NCBI RefSeq assembly: GCF_900187615.1
Contig: NZ_FYDO01000007.1
Coordinates: 124,001 to 188,000 of the forward strand
Source of the DNA: Pseudomonas sp. Irchel s3f7
Lineage (GTDB): Bacteria; Pseudomonadota; Gammaproteobacteria; Pseudomonadales; Pseudomonadaceae
DNA length: 64,000 nt
Direction: 5' to 3'
The notes under the pieces are model-generated. The model saw nothing but the letters and a program-made list of their open reading frames with translations, was not told the origin of the DNA and did no database searches. Made by a program: the position numbers and the translations under genes. This document shows positions 1 through 9,245 of the stretch, one piece after another. The stretch's first letter is position 1, and every line of letters starts with the position of its first letter.

Positions 1-465
1 TTTACGGGCTTCGGCCTGGCGCTGAACCAGCTGGTGCGAGAAGGTGATCGGTGCAGGCATCAGCACGTCGGTTTCGTTGCTGGCGTAGCCGAACATCAGG
101 CCCTGGTCGCCGGCGCCCTGATCTTCAGGCTTGGCACGGTCAACACCCTGGTTGATGTCAGGGGACTGCTTGCCGATGATGTTCATCACGCCGCAGGTCG
201 CGCCGTCGAAGCCAACGTCGGAGCTGGTGTAGCCGATGTTGGTGATCACGTCACGAACGATCTGCTCCAGGTCAACCCAGGCCGAAGTGGTGACTTCGCC
301 GGCGATGATGGCCACGCCCGTTTTCACCAGAGTCTCGCACGCCACACGGGCGAACTTGTCTTCAGCAATGATGGCGTCCAGCACCGCATCAGAAATCTGG
401 TCGGCGATTTTGTCCGGATGCCCTTCAGACACGGACTCGGAGGTGAAAAGGGAGTATTCGCTCAT
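1..465 (-). CDS. metK: S-adenosylmethionine synthetase (MetK), N-terminal part, cut by window edge
   Basis: Makes S-adenosylmethionine from methionine and ATP in the cytoplasm. Reading the minus strand from the ATG at 463-465 gives 155 residues beginning [19 protein letters not shown]. The GHPDK motif (residues 15-19) and the later GAGDQG motif are hallmarks of the family, which is normally about 390-396 residues, so roughly 60% lies outside the window. The start is 18 bases after the stop of the upstream ArsR-methyltransferase gene on the same strand, so the two are probably co-transcribed. I saw no SAM or SAH riboswitch before it. Identity is near certain from the motifs and the conserved start. 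Confidence 0.97.
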   Translation of the reverse strand, partial: MSEYSLFTSESVSEGHPDKIADQISDAVLDAIIAEDKFARVACETLVKTGVAIIAGEVTTSAWVDLEQIVRDVITNIGYTSSDVGFDGATCGVMNIIGKQSPDINQGVDRAKPEDQGAGDQGLMFGYASNETDVLMPAPITFSHQLVQRQAEARK

Positions 466-483
466 CTCGATGTTTTCCTGAAA

Positions 484-1479
484 TTACCGATGGTGAGTGT
501 CGCCAGCTGGCCGCTGAAAGTTACGGACCTGGATCTGGAAACCATTACGTAAGCCTACATAGAGGCTTTCCCCGGGAACGAGTCCCGCAGCGGTGGCCCA
601 ACGGGCCAGATCGTCCTGTTCAAACCCCAACCAGAGATCACCGCAGGCCTCCTTGGCCCAACTCTGGTTGTGGCTACATAACTCTGTCACTAACAGGCTA
701 CCGCCTGGTTGCAGCAAGTGGGCCATGTGCTTGAGCGCATCGGCCGGTGCGGCAAAGTGGTGCAGCACCATGTTCAGCACCACGCAATCGGCCTTGAGGG
801 TGACGCCGTTCAAGGCGTCGGCCAGTTGCAGGCTGACGTTAGTCAGCTTGTCGCGTTCGCAGACCTGGCGCGCCAGTTCGAGCATCGCGGTGCTGTTGTC
901 CAGCGCCGTGACCTCGGTGAAGCGGCGCGCCAGTTCGGGCAGAAATGCGCCGTCTCCGGGGCCGACTTCAATGGCCGTAGCGCCTTGACCGAAGCTCAAC
1001 TTGTCGAGCAGGGCCACCACGCTGTCGCGGTACTGCGGCAGACCGGCGATCAGGTCTTGCTGGGCGCGAAACTTCTCCGCGACCCGTGAGAAAAAGTCCT
1101 GGCTGGCCGCTGCGCGTTGCCCGTGGACCTGTGCGATGCGCGCCAGTACGTCAGCCGGCAGCGTCAGGTTGTCCACTTCGTCGAGCAGCGCGGCGTGCAG
1201 TTTGCCGCCCAGCAACCCGGTGTGGGGCAGGGCGCGACGGTAAAAAATCGCGTTGCCTTCACGGCGGGTCGCCACCAGGTCGGCCTGGGCCAGTACCTTG
1301 AGGTGGTGGCTCATGCCTGACTGGCCGATGCCGAAGATCTGCGCCAGTTCCAGCACGCCGAACGAGTCGTTGGCCAGTGCGCGCAATACATTCAACCGCA
1401 GAGGGTCGCCGCCAGCCTTGCACAGGGCCGCCAGCTCATCGCAATCGTCATGTTGAATGGAAGGCACGCGTAAGTTCAT
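484..1479 (-). CDS. sahR: ArsR-type regulator fused to SAM-dependent methyltransferase (SahR-like)
   Basis: 331 residues. The first 85 or so form an ArsR winged helix (LRLNVLRALA, then the recognition segment SGMSHHLKVLAQADLV). After a linker comes a class I methyltransferase fold with motif I EVGPGDG at 171-177 and later motifs LNMVLHHF and LLQPGGSLLVTEL. This architecture matches SahR, a regulator of the methionine cycle in proteobacteria described as responding to S-adenosylhomocysteine. The methyltransferase domain probably serves as the ligand sensor; catalysis is unproven. It sits directly before metK on the same strand, and a strong palindrome lies 39-68 bases upstream of its start. 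The domains are clear; the SahR assignment is inferred from architecture and context. Confidence 0.8.
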   Translation of the reverse strand: MNLRVPSIQHDDCDELAALCKAGGDPLRLNVLRALANDSFGVLELAQIFGIGQSGMSHHLKVLAQADLVATRREGNAIFYRRALPHTGLLGGKLHAALLDEVDNLTLPADVLARIAQVHGQRAAASQDFFSRVAEKFRAQQDLIAGLPQYRDSVVALLDKLSFGQGATAIEVGPGDGAFLPELARRFTEVTALDNSTAMLELARQVCERDKLTNVSLQLADALNGVTLKADCVVLNMVLHHFAAPADALKHMAHLLQPGGSLLVTELCSHNQSWAKEACGDLWLGFEQDDLARWATAAGLVPGESLYVGLRNGFQIQVRNFQRPAGDTHHR

Positions 1480-1517
1480 AGGGCCGGCAGTCTAGTCATG
1501 GGTCGAAAGCATCGCAA

Positions 1518-1547
1518 GAGCAATATCAAAAAGTTTTGATATTGCTC
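1518..1547. promoter_or_regulatory. Palindromic operator candidate for the ArsR-methyltransferase regulator
   Basis: A perfect inverted repeat with 14-bp arms (GAGCAATATCAAAA and its complement) around a 2-base centre, in the divergent region between sahR-metK and tkt. The ATCAAAA/TTTTGAT core is AT-rich in a GC-rich context and has no T-run, so it is more like a protein-binding site than a terminator. ArsR proteins bind such dyads, so autoregulation of sahR-metK is the simplest reading. Confidence 0.65.
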
Positions 1548-1740
1548 GATAGATGGCACTTCTCGACGTTAGCTTCAGTCAACAAACGAACGGCGGAAAG
1601 GTTTCACCAGGCGAAACCGTCGTTATCCGTTGGAAAAACGCCTCCAGATGACTATCTGTCATTGCCCCGAGGCGTCCGGGTGAGGGAAAATGCTCGCCTT
1701 TTTTCCGATTCGTTTTAATCAAGCCCCCAGGAGAACAGCG

Positions 1741-3738
1741 ATGCCTAGCCGTCGTGAGCGTGCCAACGCCATTCGTGCCCTCAGCATGGATGCCGTGCAA
1801 AAAGCCAACAGCGGCCATCCGGGTGCCCCTATGGGTATGGCGGATATCGCCGAAGTACTTTGGCGCGACTACCTGAAGCACAACCCGAGCAATCCATCCT
1901 TCGCCGACCGTGACCGCTTCGTGCTGTCCAACGGCCACGGCTCGATGCTGATCTATTCGCTGCTGCACCTGACCGGCTACGACCTGTCGATCGAAGACCT
2001 GAAGCAGTTCCGCCAACTGCACAGCCGCACCCCGGGTCACCCGGAACTCGGCTACACCCCGGGTGTTGAAACCACCACCGGTCCTTTGGGCCAAGGCCTG
2101 GCCAACGCCGTGGGTTTCGCCCTGGCTGAAAAAGTCCTGGCGGCGCAGTTCAACCGTCCGGGCCACAACATCGTCGACCACCACACCTATGTGTTCCTGG
2201 GTGATGGCTGCATGATGGAAGGCATTTCCCACGAAGTCGCTTCCCTGGCCGGTACCCTGGGCCTGGGCAAGCTGATCGCTTTCTACGATGACAACGGCAT
2301 CTCCATCGACGGCGAAGTCGAAGGCTGGTTCACCGATGACACGCCGAAGCGCTTCGAATCCTACAACTGGCAAGTGATCCGCAATGTCGACGGTCACGAT
2401 CCGGAAGAGATCAAGACCGCGATCGACACTGCCCGCAAAAGCGAGCAGCCGACCCTGATCTGCTGCAAGACCACCATCGGCTTCGGTTCGCCGAACAAGC
2501 AAGGCAAGGAAGACTGCCACGGCGCCCCGCTGGGTGACGCGGAAATCGCCCTGACCCGTGCGGCGCTGAAATGGAACCACGGCCCGTTCGAAATCCCGGC
2601 CGACATCTATGCCGAATGGGATGCCAAGGAAACCGGTCGCGCTGCCGAAGCCGAGTGGGACCAGCGTTTCGCGGCCTACTCCGCTGCCTTCCCGACCGAA
2701 GCCAACGAACTGGTGCGTCGTCTGAGCGGCGAACTGCCGGCTGACTTCAGCGAAAAAGCCTCGGCCTACATCGCCGAAGTGGCGGCCAAAGGCGAAACCA
2801 TCGCCAGCCGTAAAGCCAGCCAGAACGCCCTGAACGCGTTCGGCCCGCTGCTGCCTGAGTTCCTCGGCGGTTCGGCTGACCTGGCCGGTTCCAACCTGAC
2901 CCTGTGGAAAGGTTGCAAAGGCGTCACTGCCGAAGACGCCAGCGGCAACTACATGTACTACGGCGTGCGTGAGTTCGGCATGACCGCGATCATGAACGGT
3001 GTTGCCCTGCACGGCGGCCTGGTGCCTTACGGCGCGACCTTCCTGATGTTCATGGAATACGCCCGCAACGCAGTGCGCATGTCCGCTCTGATGAAGCAGC
3101 GTGTGATCCACGTCTACACCCACGACTCCATCGGTCTGGGCGAAGACGGCCCGACTCACCAGCCAATCGAGCAACTGGCCAGCCTGCGCTGCACGCCGAA
3201 CCTCGACACCTGGCGTCCAGCCGATGCTGTTGAATCGGCCGTGAGCTGGAAATACGCACTGGAGCGCAAGGACGGTCCTTCGGCCCTGATCTTCTCGCGT
3301 CAGAACCTGCAGCACCAAACCCGTGATGCCGGCCAGATCGCCGACATCAGCCGTGGTGGTTATGTGCTGAAAGACTGCGCTGGCGAGCCAGAGCTGATCC
3401 TGATCGCCACCGGTTCGGAAGTCGGCCTGGCCGTTCAAGCCTTCGACAAACTGACCGAGCAGGGCCGCAAGGTTCGCGTGGTTTCCATGCCATGCACCAG
3501 CGTCTTCGATGCCCAGGACGCCGGCTACAAGCAATCGGTTCTGCCGTTGCAGGTCAGCGCCCGTATCGCCATCGAGGCTGCTCACGCAGACTACTGGTAC
3601 AAGTACGTGGGCCTGGAAGGTCGCGTGATCGGCATGACCACCTACGGCGAGTCGGCGCCTGCGCCTGCCTTGTTCGAAGAGTTCGGTTTCACCCTGGAAA
3701 ACATCCTGGGTCAGGCTGAAGAGCTGCTGGAAGACTAA
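1741..3738 (+). CDS. tktA: Transketolase
   Basis: Thiamine-diphosphate enzyme of the pentose phosphate pathway that moves two-carbon units between sugar phosphates. 665 residues, the usual length. SGHPGAPMG is at about 24-32, the substrate/TPP loop TGPLGQG at about 113-119, the TPP-binding GDG at 154-156, and the catalytic-glutamate segment YGVREFGM in the pyrimidine domain. The start is the ATG preceded by AGGAG; an in-frame ATG 51 bases upstream lacks a ribosome site. It begins a run of central-carbon genes (tkt, epd, pgk, then fba) and is divergent from sahR-metK. A 10-bp hairpin and a REPIN separate it from epd. Confidence 0.97.
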   Translation: MPSRRERANAIRALSMDAVQKANSGHPGAPMGMADIAEVLWRDYLKHNPSNPSFADRDRFVLSNGHGSMLIYSLLHLTGYDLSIEDLKQFRQLHSRTPGHPELGYTPGVETTTGPLGQGLANAVGFALAEKVLAAQFNRPGHNIVDHHTYVFLGDGCMMEGISHEVASLAGTLGLGKLIAFYDDNGISIDGEVEGWFTDDTPKRFESYNWQVIRNVDGHDPEEIKTAIDTARKSEQPTLICCKTTIGFGSPNKQGKEDCHGAPLGDAEIALTRAALKWNHGPFEIPADIYAEWDAKETGRAAEAEWDQRFAAYSAAFPTEANELVRRLSGELPADFSEKASAYIAEVAAKGETIASRKASQNALNAFGPLLPEFLGGSADLAGSNLTLWKGCKGVTAEDASGNYMYYGVREFGMTAIMNGVALHGGLVPYGATFLMFMEYARNAVRMSALMKQRVIHVYTHDSIGLGEDGPTHQPIEQLASLRCTPNLDTWRPADAVESAVSWKYALERKDGPSALIFSRQNLQHQTRDAGQIADISRGGYVLKDCAGEPELILIATGSEVGLAVQAFDKLTEQGRKVRVVSMPCTSVFDAQDAGYKQSVLPLQVSARIAIEAAHADYWYKYVGLEGRVIGMTTYGESAPAPALFEEFGFTLENILGQAEELLED

Positions 3739-3745
3739 AGCACAA

Positions 3746-3769
3746 CGCGGTGTTCTAACGAACACCGCG
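3746..3769 (+). other. Perfect 10-bp stem-loop just after tkt
   Basis: CGCGGTGTTC and its exact complement around a 4-base loop, 8 bases after the tkt stop. No T-run follows, so it is not a clear intrinsic terminator. It may protect the tkt 3' end or lower read-through into epd. Confidence 0.5.
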
Positions 3770-3775
3770 GTCTCC

Positions 3776-3865
3776 TGTAGGAGCTGGCTTGCCAGCGAAG
3801 GCGTCCGTTCAGGCAGCATTTATGTTGACGCTGATGACCCCATCGCTGGCAAGCTAGCTCCTACA
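3776..3865. repeat. REPIN (paired inverted REP) between tkt and epd
   Basis: Two REP sequences in opposite orientation, one reading GTAGGAGCTGGCTTGCCAGC and the other its diverged complement, about 40 bases apart. This is the commonest repeat family of the window. Confidence 0.9.
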
Positions 3866-3901
3866 GGGGTTGTGTTGTTAGCGAATACTATCGAGAACCC
3901 C

Positions 3902-4957
3902 ATGCCTCAACCGCGTCCTTACAAAGTTGCACTCAACGGCTACGGCCGGATTGGTCGTTGCGTCTTGCGTGCGTTGTTTGAGCGAGGCGACAAGGCCGGG
4001 TTTGAAATTGTCGCGATCAACGATCTGGCGGACATGGCCAGCATCGAATACCTGACACGCTTTGACTCCACTCACGGGCGTTTTCCCGGCGAAGTGAGAG
4101 TGGATGGCGATTGTCTGCATATTAATGGCGACTGCGTGAAGGTCCTGCGCAGTGCCACCCCCGAAGGCATCGATTGGGCGTCCCTGGGCGTCGATCTGGT
4201 GCTGGAGTGCTCCGGCGCTTACAACACGCGCGAAGACGGCCAGCGGTTCCTCGACGCCGGCGCCCCGCGCGTGCTGTTTTCCCAGCCGATGGCCAGCGAG
4301 ACCGATGTCGACGCCACCATCGTCTACGGCGTGAACCAGGACTGCCTGACCGGCGACGAACTGCTGGTGTCCAACGCGTCCTGCACCACCAACTGCGGCG
4401 TGCCGTTGTTGCGTCTGCTGAACCAGGCGATCGGTCTGGATTACGTGTCGATCACCACGATTCACTCGGCGATGAACGATCAGCCGGTCATCGATGCCTA
4501 TCACCACGAAGACCTGCGCCGCACCCGTTCGGCGTTCCAGTCGGTGATCCCGGTGTCCACCGGTCTGGCGCGCGGCATCGAGCGTCTGTTGCCGGAACTT
4601 GCCGGGCGAATTCAGGCCAAAGCCGTGCGGGTGCCGACGGTTAACGTGTCCTGCCTCGACATTACGATGCAGACCGCCACCGCGACCGACGCCACCGAGG
4701 TCAACCGAATCCTGCGCGAAGCTGCCACCAGCGGCCCGCTCAAAGGCTTGCTGGCCTACACCGAGTTGCCTCACGCCAGTTGTGATTTCAACCATGACCC
4801 ACATTCGGCCATCGTCGATGCCAGTCAGACCCGCGTTTCCGGCCCACGGCTGGTGAACATCCTGGCCTGGTTCGACAACGAATGGGGGTTTGCAAACCGA
4901 ATGCTCGATGTTGCAGAACACTATCTGCACACAGCCTCTACAAAACCTGCTCTCTAA
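3902..4957 (+). CDS. epd: D-erythrose-4-phosphate dehydrogenase / GAPDH-family protein
   Basis: 351 residues of the glyceraldehyde-3-phosphate dehydrogenase family. The N-terminal NAD-binding motif is NGYGRIGR; the catalytic cysteine lies in [14 protein letters not shown], and the C-terminal WFDNEWGF segment is typical. Epd oxidises erythrose 4-phosphate to 4-phosphoerythronate, the first step of the DXP-independent route to pyridoxal 5'-phosphate. The position between tkt (which makes erythrose 4-phosphate) and pgk is the classical epd context and favours Epd over glycolytic GAPDH. The chosen ATG gives the family N-terminus, although its ribosome site is weak; GTG/TTG codons 30 bases upstream are possible but less likely. 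Confidence 0.9.
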   Translation: MPQPRPYKVALNGYGRIGRCVLRALFERGDKAGFEIVAINDLADMASIEYLTRFDSTHGRFPGEVRVDGDCLHINGDCVKVLRSATPEGIDWASLGVDLVLECSGAYNTREDGQRFLDAGAPRVLFSQPMASETDVDATIVYGVNQDCLTGDELLVSNASCTTNCGVPLLRLLNQAIGLDYVSITTIHSAMNDQPVIDAYHHEDLRRTRSAFQSVIPVSTGLARGIERLLPELAGRIQAKAVRVPTVNVSCLDITMQTATATDATEVNRILREAATSGPLKGLLAYTELPHASCDFNHDPHSAIVDASQTRVSGPRLVNILAWFDNEWGFANRMLDVAEHYLHTASTKPAL

Positions 4958-4983
4958 GAACAGCTATTCAGGAAGTGCGACCC

Positions 4984-6147
4984 ATGACCGTGTTGAAGAT
5001 GTCCGACCTCGATCTGCAAGGTAAGCGCGTATTGATTCGCGAAGACCTCAACGTCCCAGTCAAGGACGGTGTTGTCACCAGCGATGCGCGAATCCTGGCC
5101 TCGCTGCCGACCATCAAGCTGGCCCTGGAAAAAGGCGCGGCCGTGATGGTTTGCTCGCACCTTGGCCGTCCGACCGAAGGCGAGTTCTCGGCCGAGAACA
5201 GCCTCAAGCCAGTCGCTGACTACCTGAGCAAGGCTCTGGGTCGTGAAGTGCCGCTGGTGGCGGATTACCTGGGCGGCGTCGACGTGAAAGCGGGCGACAT
5301 CGTGCTGTTCGAAAACGTGCGCTTCAACAAAGGCGAGAAAAAGAACGCTGACGAACTGGCCCAGCAATACGCCGCCCTGTGCGACGTGTTCGTGATGGAC
5401 GCCTTCGGCACCGCTCACCGTGCCGAGGGTTCGACCCACGGCGTGGCCAAATTCGCCAAAGTCGCTGCTGCCGGCCCGTTGCTGGCTGCTGAACTGGATG
5501 CACTGGGCAAAGCCCTGGGTGCTCCGGCCCAGCCAATGGCTGCCATTGTTGCCGGCTCCAAGGTGTCGACCAAACTCGACGTGCTGAACAGCCTGAGCCA
5601 GATCTGCAACCAGTTGATCGTGGGCGGCGGCATTGCCAACACCTTCCTGGCCGCTGCCGGTCACCCGGTCGGCAAATCCCTGTACGAGCCGGACCTGCTG
5701 GACACCGCTCGCGCCATCGCCGCCAAGGTCAGCGTGCCGCTGCCGGTTGATGTGGTCGTTGCCAAGGAATTCGCTGAAAGCGCGACGGCCACCGTGAAGC
5801 TGATCGCTGACGTCGCTGCCGACGACATGATCCTGGACATCGGCCCGCAGACCGCGGCGAACTTCGCCGAACTGCTGAAATCGTCGCAAACCATCCTGTG
5901 GAACGGTCCGGTTGGCGTGTTTGAATTCGATCAGTTCGGTAACGGCACCAAAGTCCTGGCCCAGGCCATCGCGGACAGCGCGGCGTTCTCCATTGCGGGC
6001 GGCGGCGACACCCTGGCGGCCATCGACAAGTATGGCGTTGCCGAGCAGATCTCCTACATTTCTACCGGCGGCGGCGCGTTCCTCGAATTCGTCGAAGGCA
6101 AAGTGTTGCCAGCCGTTGAAGTCCTGGAAAGCCGGGCCAAGGCCTGA
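4984..6147 (+). CDS. pgk: Phosphoglycerate kinase
   Basis: Transfers phosphate between 1,3-bisphosphoglycerate and ADP in glycolysis and gluconeogenesis. 387 residues, normal bacterial length. Signature [15 protein letters not shown] is near the N-terminus, followed by the substrate-binding SHLGRPTEG and the C-domain segments [12 protein letters not shown] and [12 protein letters not shown]. The start is the ATG after AGGAAG, 26 bases after the epd stop, so epd and pgk are probably one transcript. An upstream in-frame extension overlaps epd and has no family support. Confidence 0.98.
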   Translation: MTVLKMSDLDLQGKRVLIREDLNVPVKDGVVTSDARILASLPTIKLALEKGAAVMVCSHLGRPTEGEFSAENSLKPVADYLSKALGREVPLVADYLGGVDVKAGDIVLFENVRFNKGEKKNADELAQQYAALCDVFVMDAFGTAHRAEGSTHGVAKFAKVAAAGPLLAAELDALGKALGAPAQPMAAIVAGSKVSTKLDVLNSLSQICNQLIVGGGIANTFLAAAGHPVGKSLYEPDLLDTARAIAAKVSVPLPVDVVVAKEFAESATATVKLIADVAADDMILDIGPQTAANFAELLKSSQTILWNGPVGVFEFDQFGNGTKVLAQAIADSAAFSIAGGGDTLAAIDKYGVAEQISYISTGGGAFLEFVEGKVLPAVEVLESRAKA

Positions 6148-6182
6148 GGGTCGCCCGTTTGACCAGGCAAGGGAGTGTTGAA

Positions 6183-6404
6183 ATGGTCAAGACGTTAGTG
6201 CTGTTGATCGTCGCGGGTTCGCTGGCGGCTTGCGGGAGTAACCCGAAAGCCACGCCGGAACCTGCGCCTTCCGGGGCGGAAAAAAACTGCTACCAGGCCG
6301 ACTGGCAGGCGGAAACCAACCCGGTGCTCAACAAGCGGTCCGGGCCTGATGGCCTGGACAAATACGAGACACAGACTCCCGCCAAGGAACATGGCTGCCC
6401 CTGA
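6183..6404 (+). CDS. Small hypothetical lipoprotein
   Basis: 73 residues with an N-terminal export signal MVKTLVLLIVAGSLAACG, whose LAAC lipobox puts Cys18 as the lipidated residue. The mature part is short and rich in proline and charged residues and resembles no domain I recognise. It starts 35 bases after pgk, so it could share the pgk transcript. Probably an outer-membrane-attached peptide of unknown role. The lipobox is the main evidence that it is a real gene. Confidence 0.7.
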   Translation: MVKTLVLLIVAGSLAACGSNPKATPEPAPSGAEKNCYQADWQAETNPVLNKRSGPDGLDKYETQTPAKEHGCP

Positions 6405-6460
6405 CGGGTCTGACTCTTTACTCAGGGCTGGCGGCGTGTGCCGTCGGTCGAGGGACACGG

Positions 6461-6793
6461 ATGAAAGGTTTTATCGCCGTTGCGGCACTGGCATTACTGG
6501 CAGGATGCGCCTATTTGAACCCGTTCCAGTCGTCCGCTCCTGTGGATAACTGGACCACCTGGACCTGTGACAGCCAGGCCAAGGTGCTATGGCGCTTCAC
6601 TGACGACAGCCGCAAGGAAGTCGACGTGCGCCTGGGCGGTGCCGACCAGGTTTATCGCCTGAAAGAGGAACCGGGTGCGTCGGGTGCGCTGTACAGCAAC
6701 GACATGCTGGCGTTTCACATAAAAGGTGAGGAAGGCCTGGTTTACTGGGTCGCCACCAATGATTTGATTGGCCGTGGCTGCAAGGCCGAATAA
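6461..6793 (+). CDS. MliC-family lysozyme-inhibitor-like lipoprotein
   Basis: 110 residues. The signal peptide ends in a lipobox (LLAGCAY). The mature domain, with the pattern WTCDSQAKVLWRFTDDSRKEVDVRLGG and a closing Cys near the end (GRGCKAE), fits the MliC fold, small beta-barrel inhibitors of C-type lysozyme carried on the outer membrane. It lies between pgk and fba with the preceding lipoprotein gene, both on the same strand. The family call rests on the cysteine/tryptophan pattern and length; inhibitor activity is an inference. Confidence 0.7.
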   Translation: MKGFIAVAALALLAGCAYLNPFQSSAPVDNWTTWTCDSQAKVLWRFTDDSRKEVDVRLGGADQVYRLKEEPGASGALYSNDMLAFHIKGEEGLVYWVATNDLIGRGCKAE

Positions 6794-6805
6794 CAACGCA
6801 AACCC

Positions 6806-6889
6806 TGTAGGAGCTGGCTTGCCAGCGATGAGGCCCTTGAGGCATGCACTGTCCAGGCGGACGCCATCGCCGGCAAGCCGGCTCCTACA
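6806..6889. repeat. REPIN before fba
   Basis: Inverted pair: TGTAGGAGCTGGCTTGCCAG, then its partner ending GCCGGCTCCTACA. It splits the pgk-lipoprotein segment from fba. Confidence 0.9.
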
Positions 6890-7017
6890 AGGGATGAGTT
6901 GAGCAATTAGCGAATTCGCAGGCCGGGCCAACCCCCGATCTGCAATAACTTGAATAGCCGCCGCCGCTCCGGCAGGCTGGCACGATTAACGACCCTCAAC
7001 CGGGAGAGATACACACA

Positions 7018-8082
7018 ATGGCACTTATCAGCATGCGCCAGATGTTGGACCACGCAGCCGAGTTCGGCTACGGCGTTCCAGCTTTCAACGTCAACAACCT
7101 TGAGCAGATGCGCGCCATCATGGAAGCCGCTGACAAGACTGACTCCCCGGTGATCGTCCAGGCTTCGGCCGGTGCTCGCAAATACGCCGGCGCACCGTTC
7201 CTGCGTCACCTGATCCTGGCAGCCATCGAAGAGTTCCCGCACATCCCGGTGTGCATGCACCAGGACCACGGCACCAGCCCTGACGTCTGCCAGCGCTCCA
7301 TTCAACTGGGCTTCAGCTCGGTGATGATGGACGGCTCCCTGGGCGAAGACGGCAAGACCCCGACCGACTACGACTACAACGTCCGTGTTACCCAACAAAC
7401 CGTTGCCTTGGCTCACGCCTGTGGCGTTTCGGTAGAAGGCGAGCTGGGTTGCCTGGGTTCGCTGGAAACCGGCATGGCCGGTGAAGAAGACGGCATCGGC
7501 GCTGAAGGCGTTCTGGATCACAGCCAAATGCTGACCGACCCGGAAGAAGCCGCTGACTTCGTAAAACGCACTCAGGTGGATGCCCTGGCCATCGCCATCG
7601 GCACCAGCCACGGCGCGTACAAGTTCACCAAGCCGCCTACCGGCGACGTGCTGGCCATCGACCGCATCAAGGAAATCCACAAGCGCATTCCGAACACTCA
7701 CCTGGTGATGCACGGTTCGTCTTCGGTTCCGCAAGAGTGGCTGGCGATCATCAACCAGTACGGTGGCGACATCAAAGAAACCTACGGCGTTCCGGTTGAA
7801 GAAATCGTCGAAGGCATCAAGCACGGCGTGCGCAAGGTCAACATCGACACCGACCTGCGCCTGGCGTCCACCGGCGCCATGCGTCGCCTGATGGCCACCA
7901 ACCCGAGCGAGTTCGACCCGCGTAAATTCTTCGGCGCCACCGTCACCGCCATGCGCGACGTGTGCATCGCTCGCTACGAAGCCTTCGGCACTGCCGGCAA
8001 CGCTTCGAAGATCAAGGCGATCTCGCTGGAAGGCATGTATCAGCGTTACCTGAAAGGTGAGTTGAACGCCAAGGTCAACTAA
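7018..8082 (+). CDS. fba: Class II fructose-bisphosphate aldolase
   Basis: Zinc-dependent aldolase that interconverts fructose 1,6-bisphosphate with glyceraldehyde 3-phosphate and dihydroxyacetone phosphate. 354 residues, of the class IIA Calvin-cycle type usual in Pseudomonas. It starts [27 protein letters not shown]. The zinc-site region [18 protein letters not shown] and the phosphate-binding segment [15 protein letters not shown] are visible. The start follows a GGGAGAG ribosome site. A hairpin terminator follows the stop, ending the central-carbon block. In pseudomonads, which lack phosphofructokinase, the enzyme works mainly in gluconeogenesis. Confidence 0.97.
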   Translation: MALISMRQMLDHAAEFGYGVPAFNVNNLEQMRAIMEAADKTDSPVIVQASAGARKYAGAPFLRHLILAAIEEFPHIPVCMHQDHGTSPDVCQRSIQLGFSSVMMDGSLGEDGKTPTDYDYNVRVTQQTVALAHACGVSVEGELGCLGSLETGMAGEEDGIGAEGVLDHSQMLTDPEEAADFVKRTQVDALAIAIGTSHGAYKFTKPPTGDVLAIDRIKEIHKRIPNTHLVMHGSSSVPQEWLAIINQYGGDIKETYGVPVEEIVEGIKHGVRKVNIDTDLRLASTGAMRRLMATNPSEFDPRKFFGATVTAMRDVCIARYEAFGTAGNASKIKAISLEGMYQRYLKGELNAKVN

Positions 8083-8103
8083 GCCTTAGCGTTTGAGTCG
8101 CAT

Positions 8104-8131
8104 AAAAAACCCGCCGAAAGGCGGGTTTTTT
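8104..8131 (+). terminator. Intrinsic terminator after fba
   Basis: Stem ACCCGCC/GGCGGGT with a short GAAA-type loop, flanked by A- and T-runs (TTTTTT follows the stem on the plus strand). It lies 21 bases after the fba stop. The A-run on the other side could let it work for minus-strand transcripts too. Confidence 0.92.
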
Positions 8132-8152
8132 GTGGGCGATGAATCGACTTTG

Positions 8153-8241
8153 TGGCGAGGGAGCTTGCTCCCGCTGGACTGCGCAGCGGTCCTTCTTTTT
8201 TGGGACGCTTCGCGACCCGACGGGAGCAAGCTCCCTCGCCA
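8153..8241. repeat. REP-like inverted pair of a different family
   Basis: Starts TGGCGAGGGAGCTTGCTCCC and ends with the matching complement. The core differs from the usual TAGGAGCTGGCTTGCCAGC type seen elsewhere, so it is a second REP family. Confidence 0.85.
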
Positions 8242-8255
8242 CTGAGTGTTCGGCG

Positions 8256-8924
8256 TTACTTGTCGTGATCAATATCCAGCTTGCTGAACGTCACCTTCCC
8301 GCCTTCGCTGGTGTACCCGGTGTTGTCCTGCACATAGACCCCGGCCTTGAAGTACAGCGGTTTCTCGCGCCAGGTCGTGCTGATGTTGGTGTCCCACGTG
8401 TAGCCCGCCGCGCTGATGCCCAATGCGCCGCCGGGGCTGAGGTGAATGAGGTAGGAAAATTCGCGGTCGAGTTTGACGCCGGTGGCGATGGTGATTACCC
8501 GTCCTGTGTCGTCATAGGGGTGCATGCGCACTTTGGCGACGATGTTGCCTGTCTCGGTGTCGGTTTTGTACTGGTACTCCACCTTCACCATGGGTTTTTG
8601 ACTTTGATAGGCATGGATCTGGCCGATGACAATCTTCCCCGAACTCGGCACCTGGTTCACTGCCAGGGTGGCGCGCAAGGTGTTGTCGGCGTCGGGGTAG
8701 TACCAGTTGCGCAGGGTGCCGTTGCTGTAGGTTTCACGCAGTTCTGTGCGGGGATAAATAGCATTTTCGGTTCGTGAGCCGGTCACCGGCGTCCAGAAAA
8801 ACAATGTGCCGGTATCGGAATGGAAGTACTGATCCTTGAAGCCGTCTACCAGTTTGGAGGTTTCTACTGTGTACGGCGGGCTGCCAACGGGGACGCTTAG
8901 GTTCCAGGTTGCGAGATCGATCAT
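8256..8924 (-). CDS. Polysaccharide lyase family 7 alginate lyase
   Basis: 222 residues. The three conserved PL7 active-site regions are present in order: RTELRE, QIH (within GKIVIGQIHAYQ) and YFKAGVYVQ, which line the beta-jelly-roll groove and cut alginate by beta-elimination. The start at MIDLATWNLSVPVG follows GGAAG; a longer in-frame start 57 bases upstream adds no signal peptide. No export signal is visible, unlike many PL7 enzymes, so it would act in the cytoplasm or leave by another route. It stands alone between REP repeats, with no alginate genes near. The family call is firm; the substrate is inferred. Confidence 0.88.
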   Translation of the reverse strand: MIDLATWNLSVPVGSPPYTVETSKLVDGFKDQYFHSDTGTLFFWTPVTGSRTENAIYPRTELRETYSNGTLRNWYYPDADNTLRATLAVNQVPSSGKIVIGQIHAYQSQKPMVKVEYQYKTDTETGNIVAKVRMHPYDDTGRVITIATGVKLDREFSYLIHLSPGGALGISAAGYTWDTNISTTWREKPLYFKAGVYVQDNTGYTSEGGKVTFSKLDIDHDK

Positions 8925-9245
8925 GTAGGTTCTTCCATTTTGGTCGTGCTGCACGGGCGTGCCAGAAGCTCTAGCCCGCACCTTTTGGGGCGGTCTTTAT
9001 AAGCGCAGAGGGGTGTTTTGTTAACGCCCGTCTGGCGGTTCGTTGGCGCCAACATCCTGTCGAAGTGCCATCCTTCCCGGTTTTAGCGGGCTGTAGAGGT
9101 GACCGTTAGTCGGCGAGTTAACCCTTTGGTTAGGTGATGGCGCTCTGATGGCTTCTGCTTTTTTGGATCCAGGTCTAGAGTAATGGCTTAGTATTTGTCC
9201 GGTTTTCACGAGAAGCCGGCCTGGCCTCGCACAAAGAGAAGCAGC
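8925..9245. other. Gene-free interval between alginate lyase and the REC-GGDEF-EAL gene
   Basis: About 320 bases that must hold the two divergent promoters. I found no convincing coding region, REP or terminator here, and no promoter match good enough to call. Confidence 0.5.

Noticed and set aside
484..1740. SAM or SAH riboswitch upstream of metK/sahR
   Set aside because: I found only a DNA-type palindrome; no conserved riboswitch core or multi-stem leader was visible.
1579..3819. 746-residue open frame antisense to tkt
   Set aside because: High-GC codon bias keeps the opposite frame open; composition is Ala/Gly/Val/His-rich and low in family-like motifs, while tkt is unambiguous.
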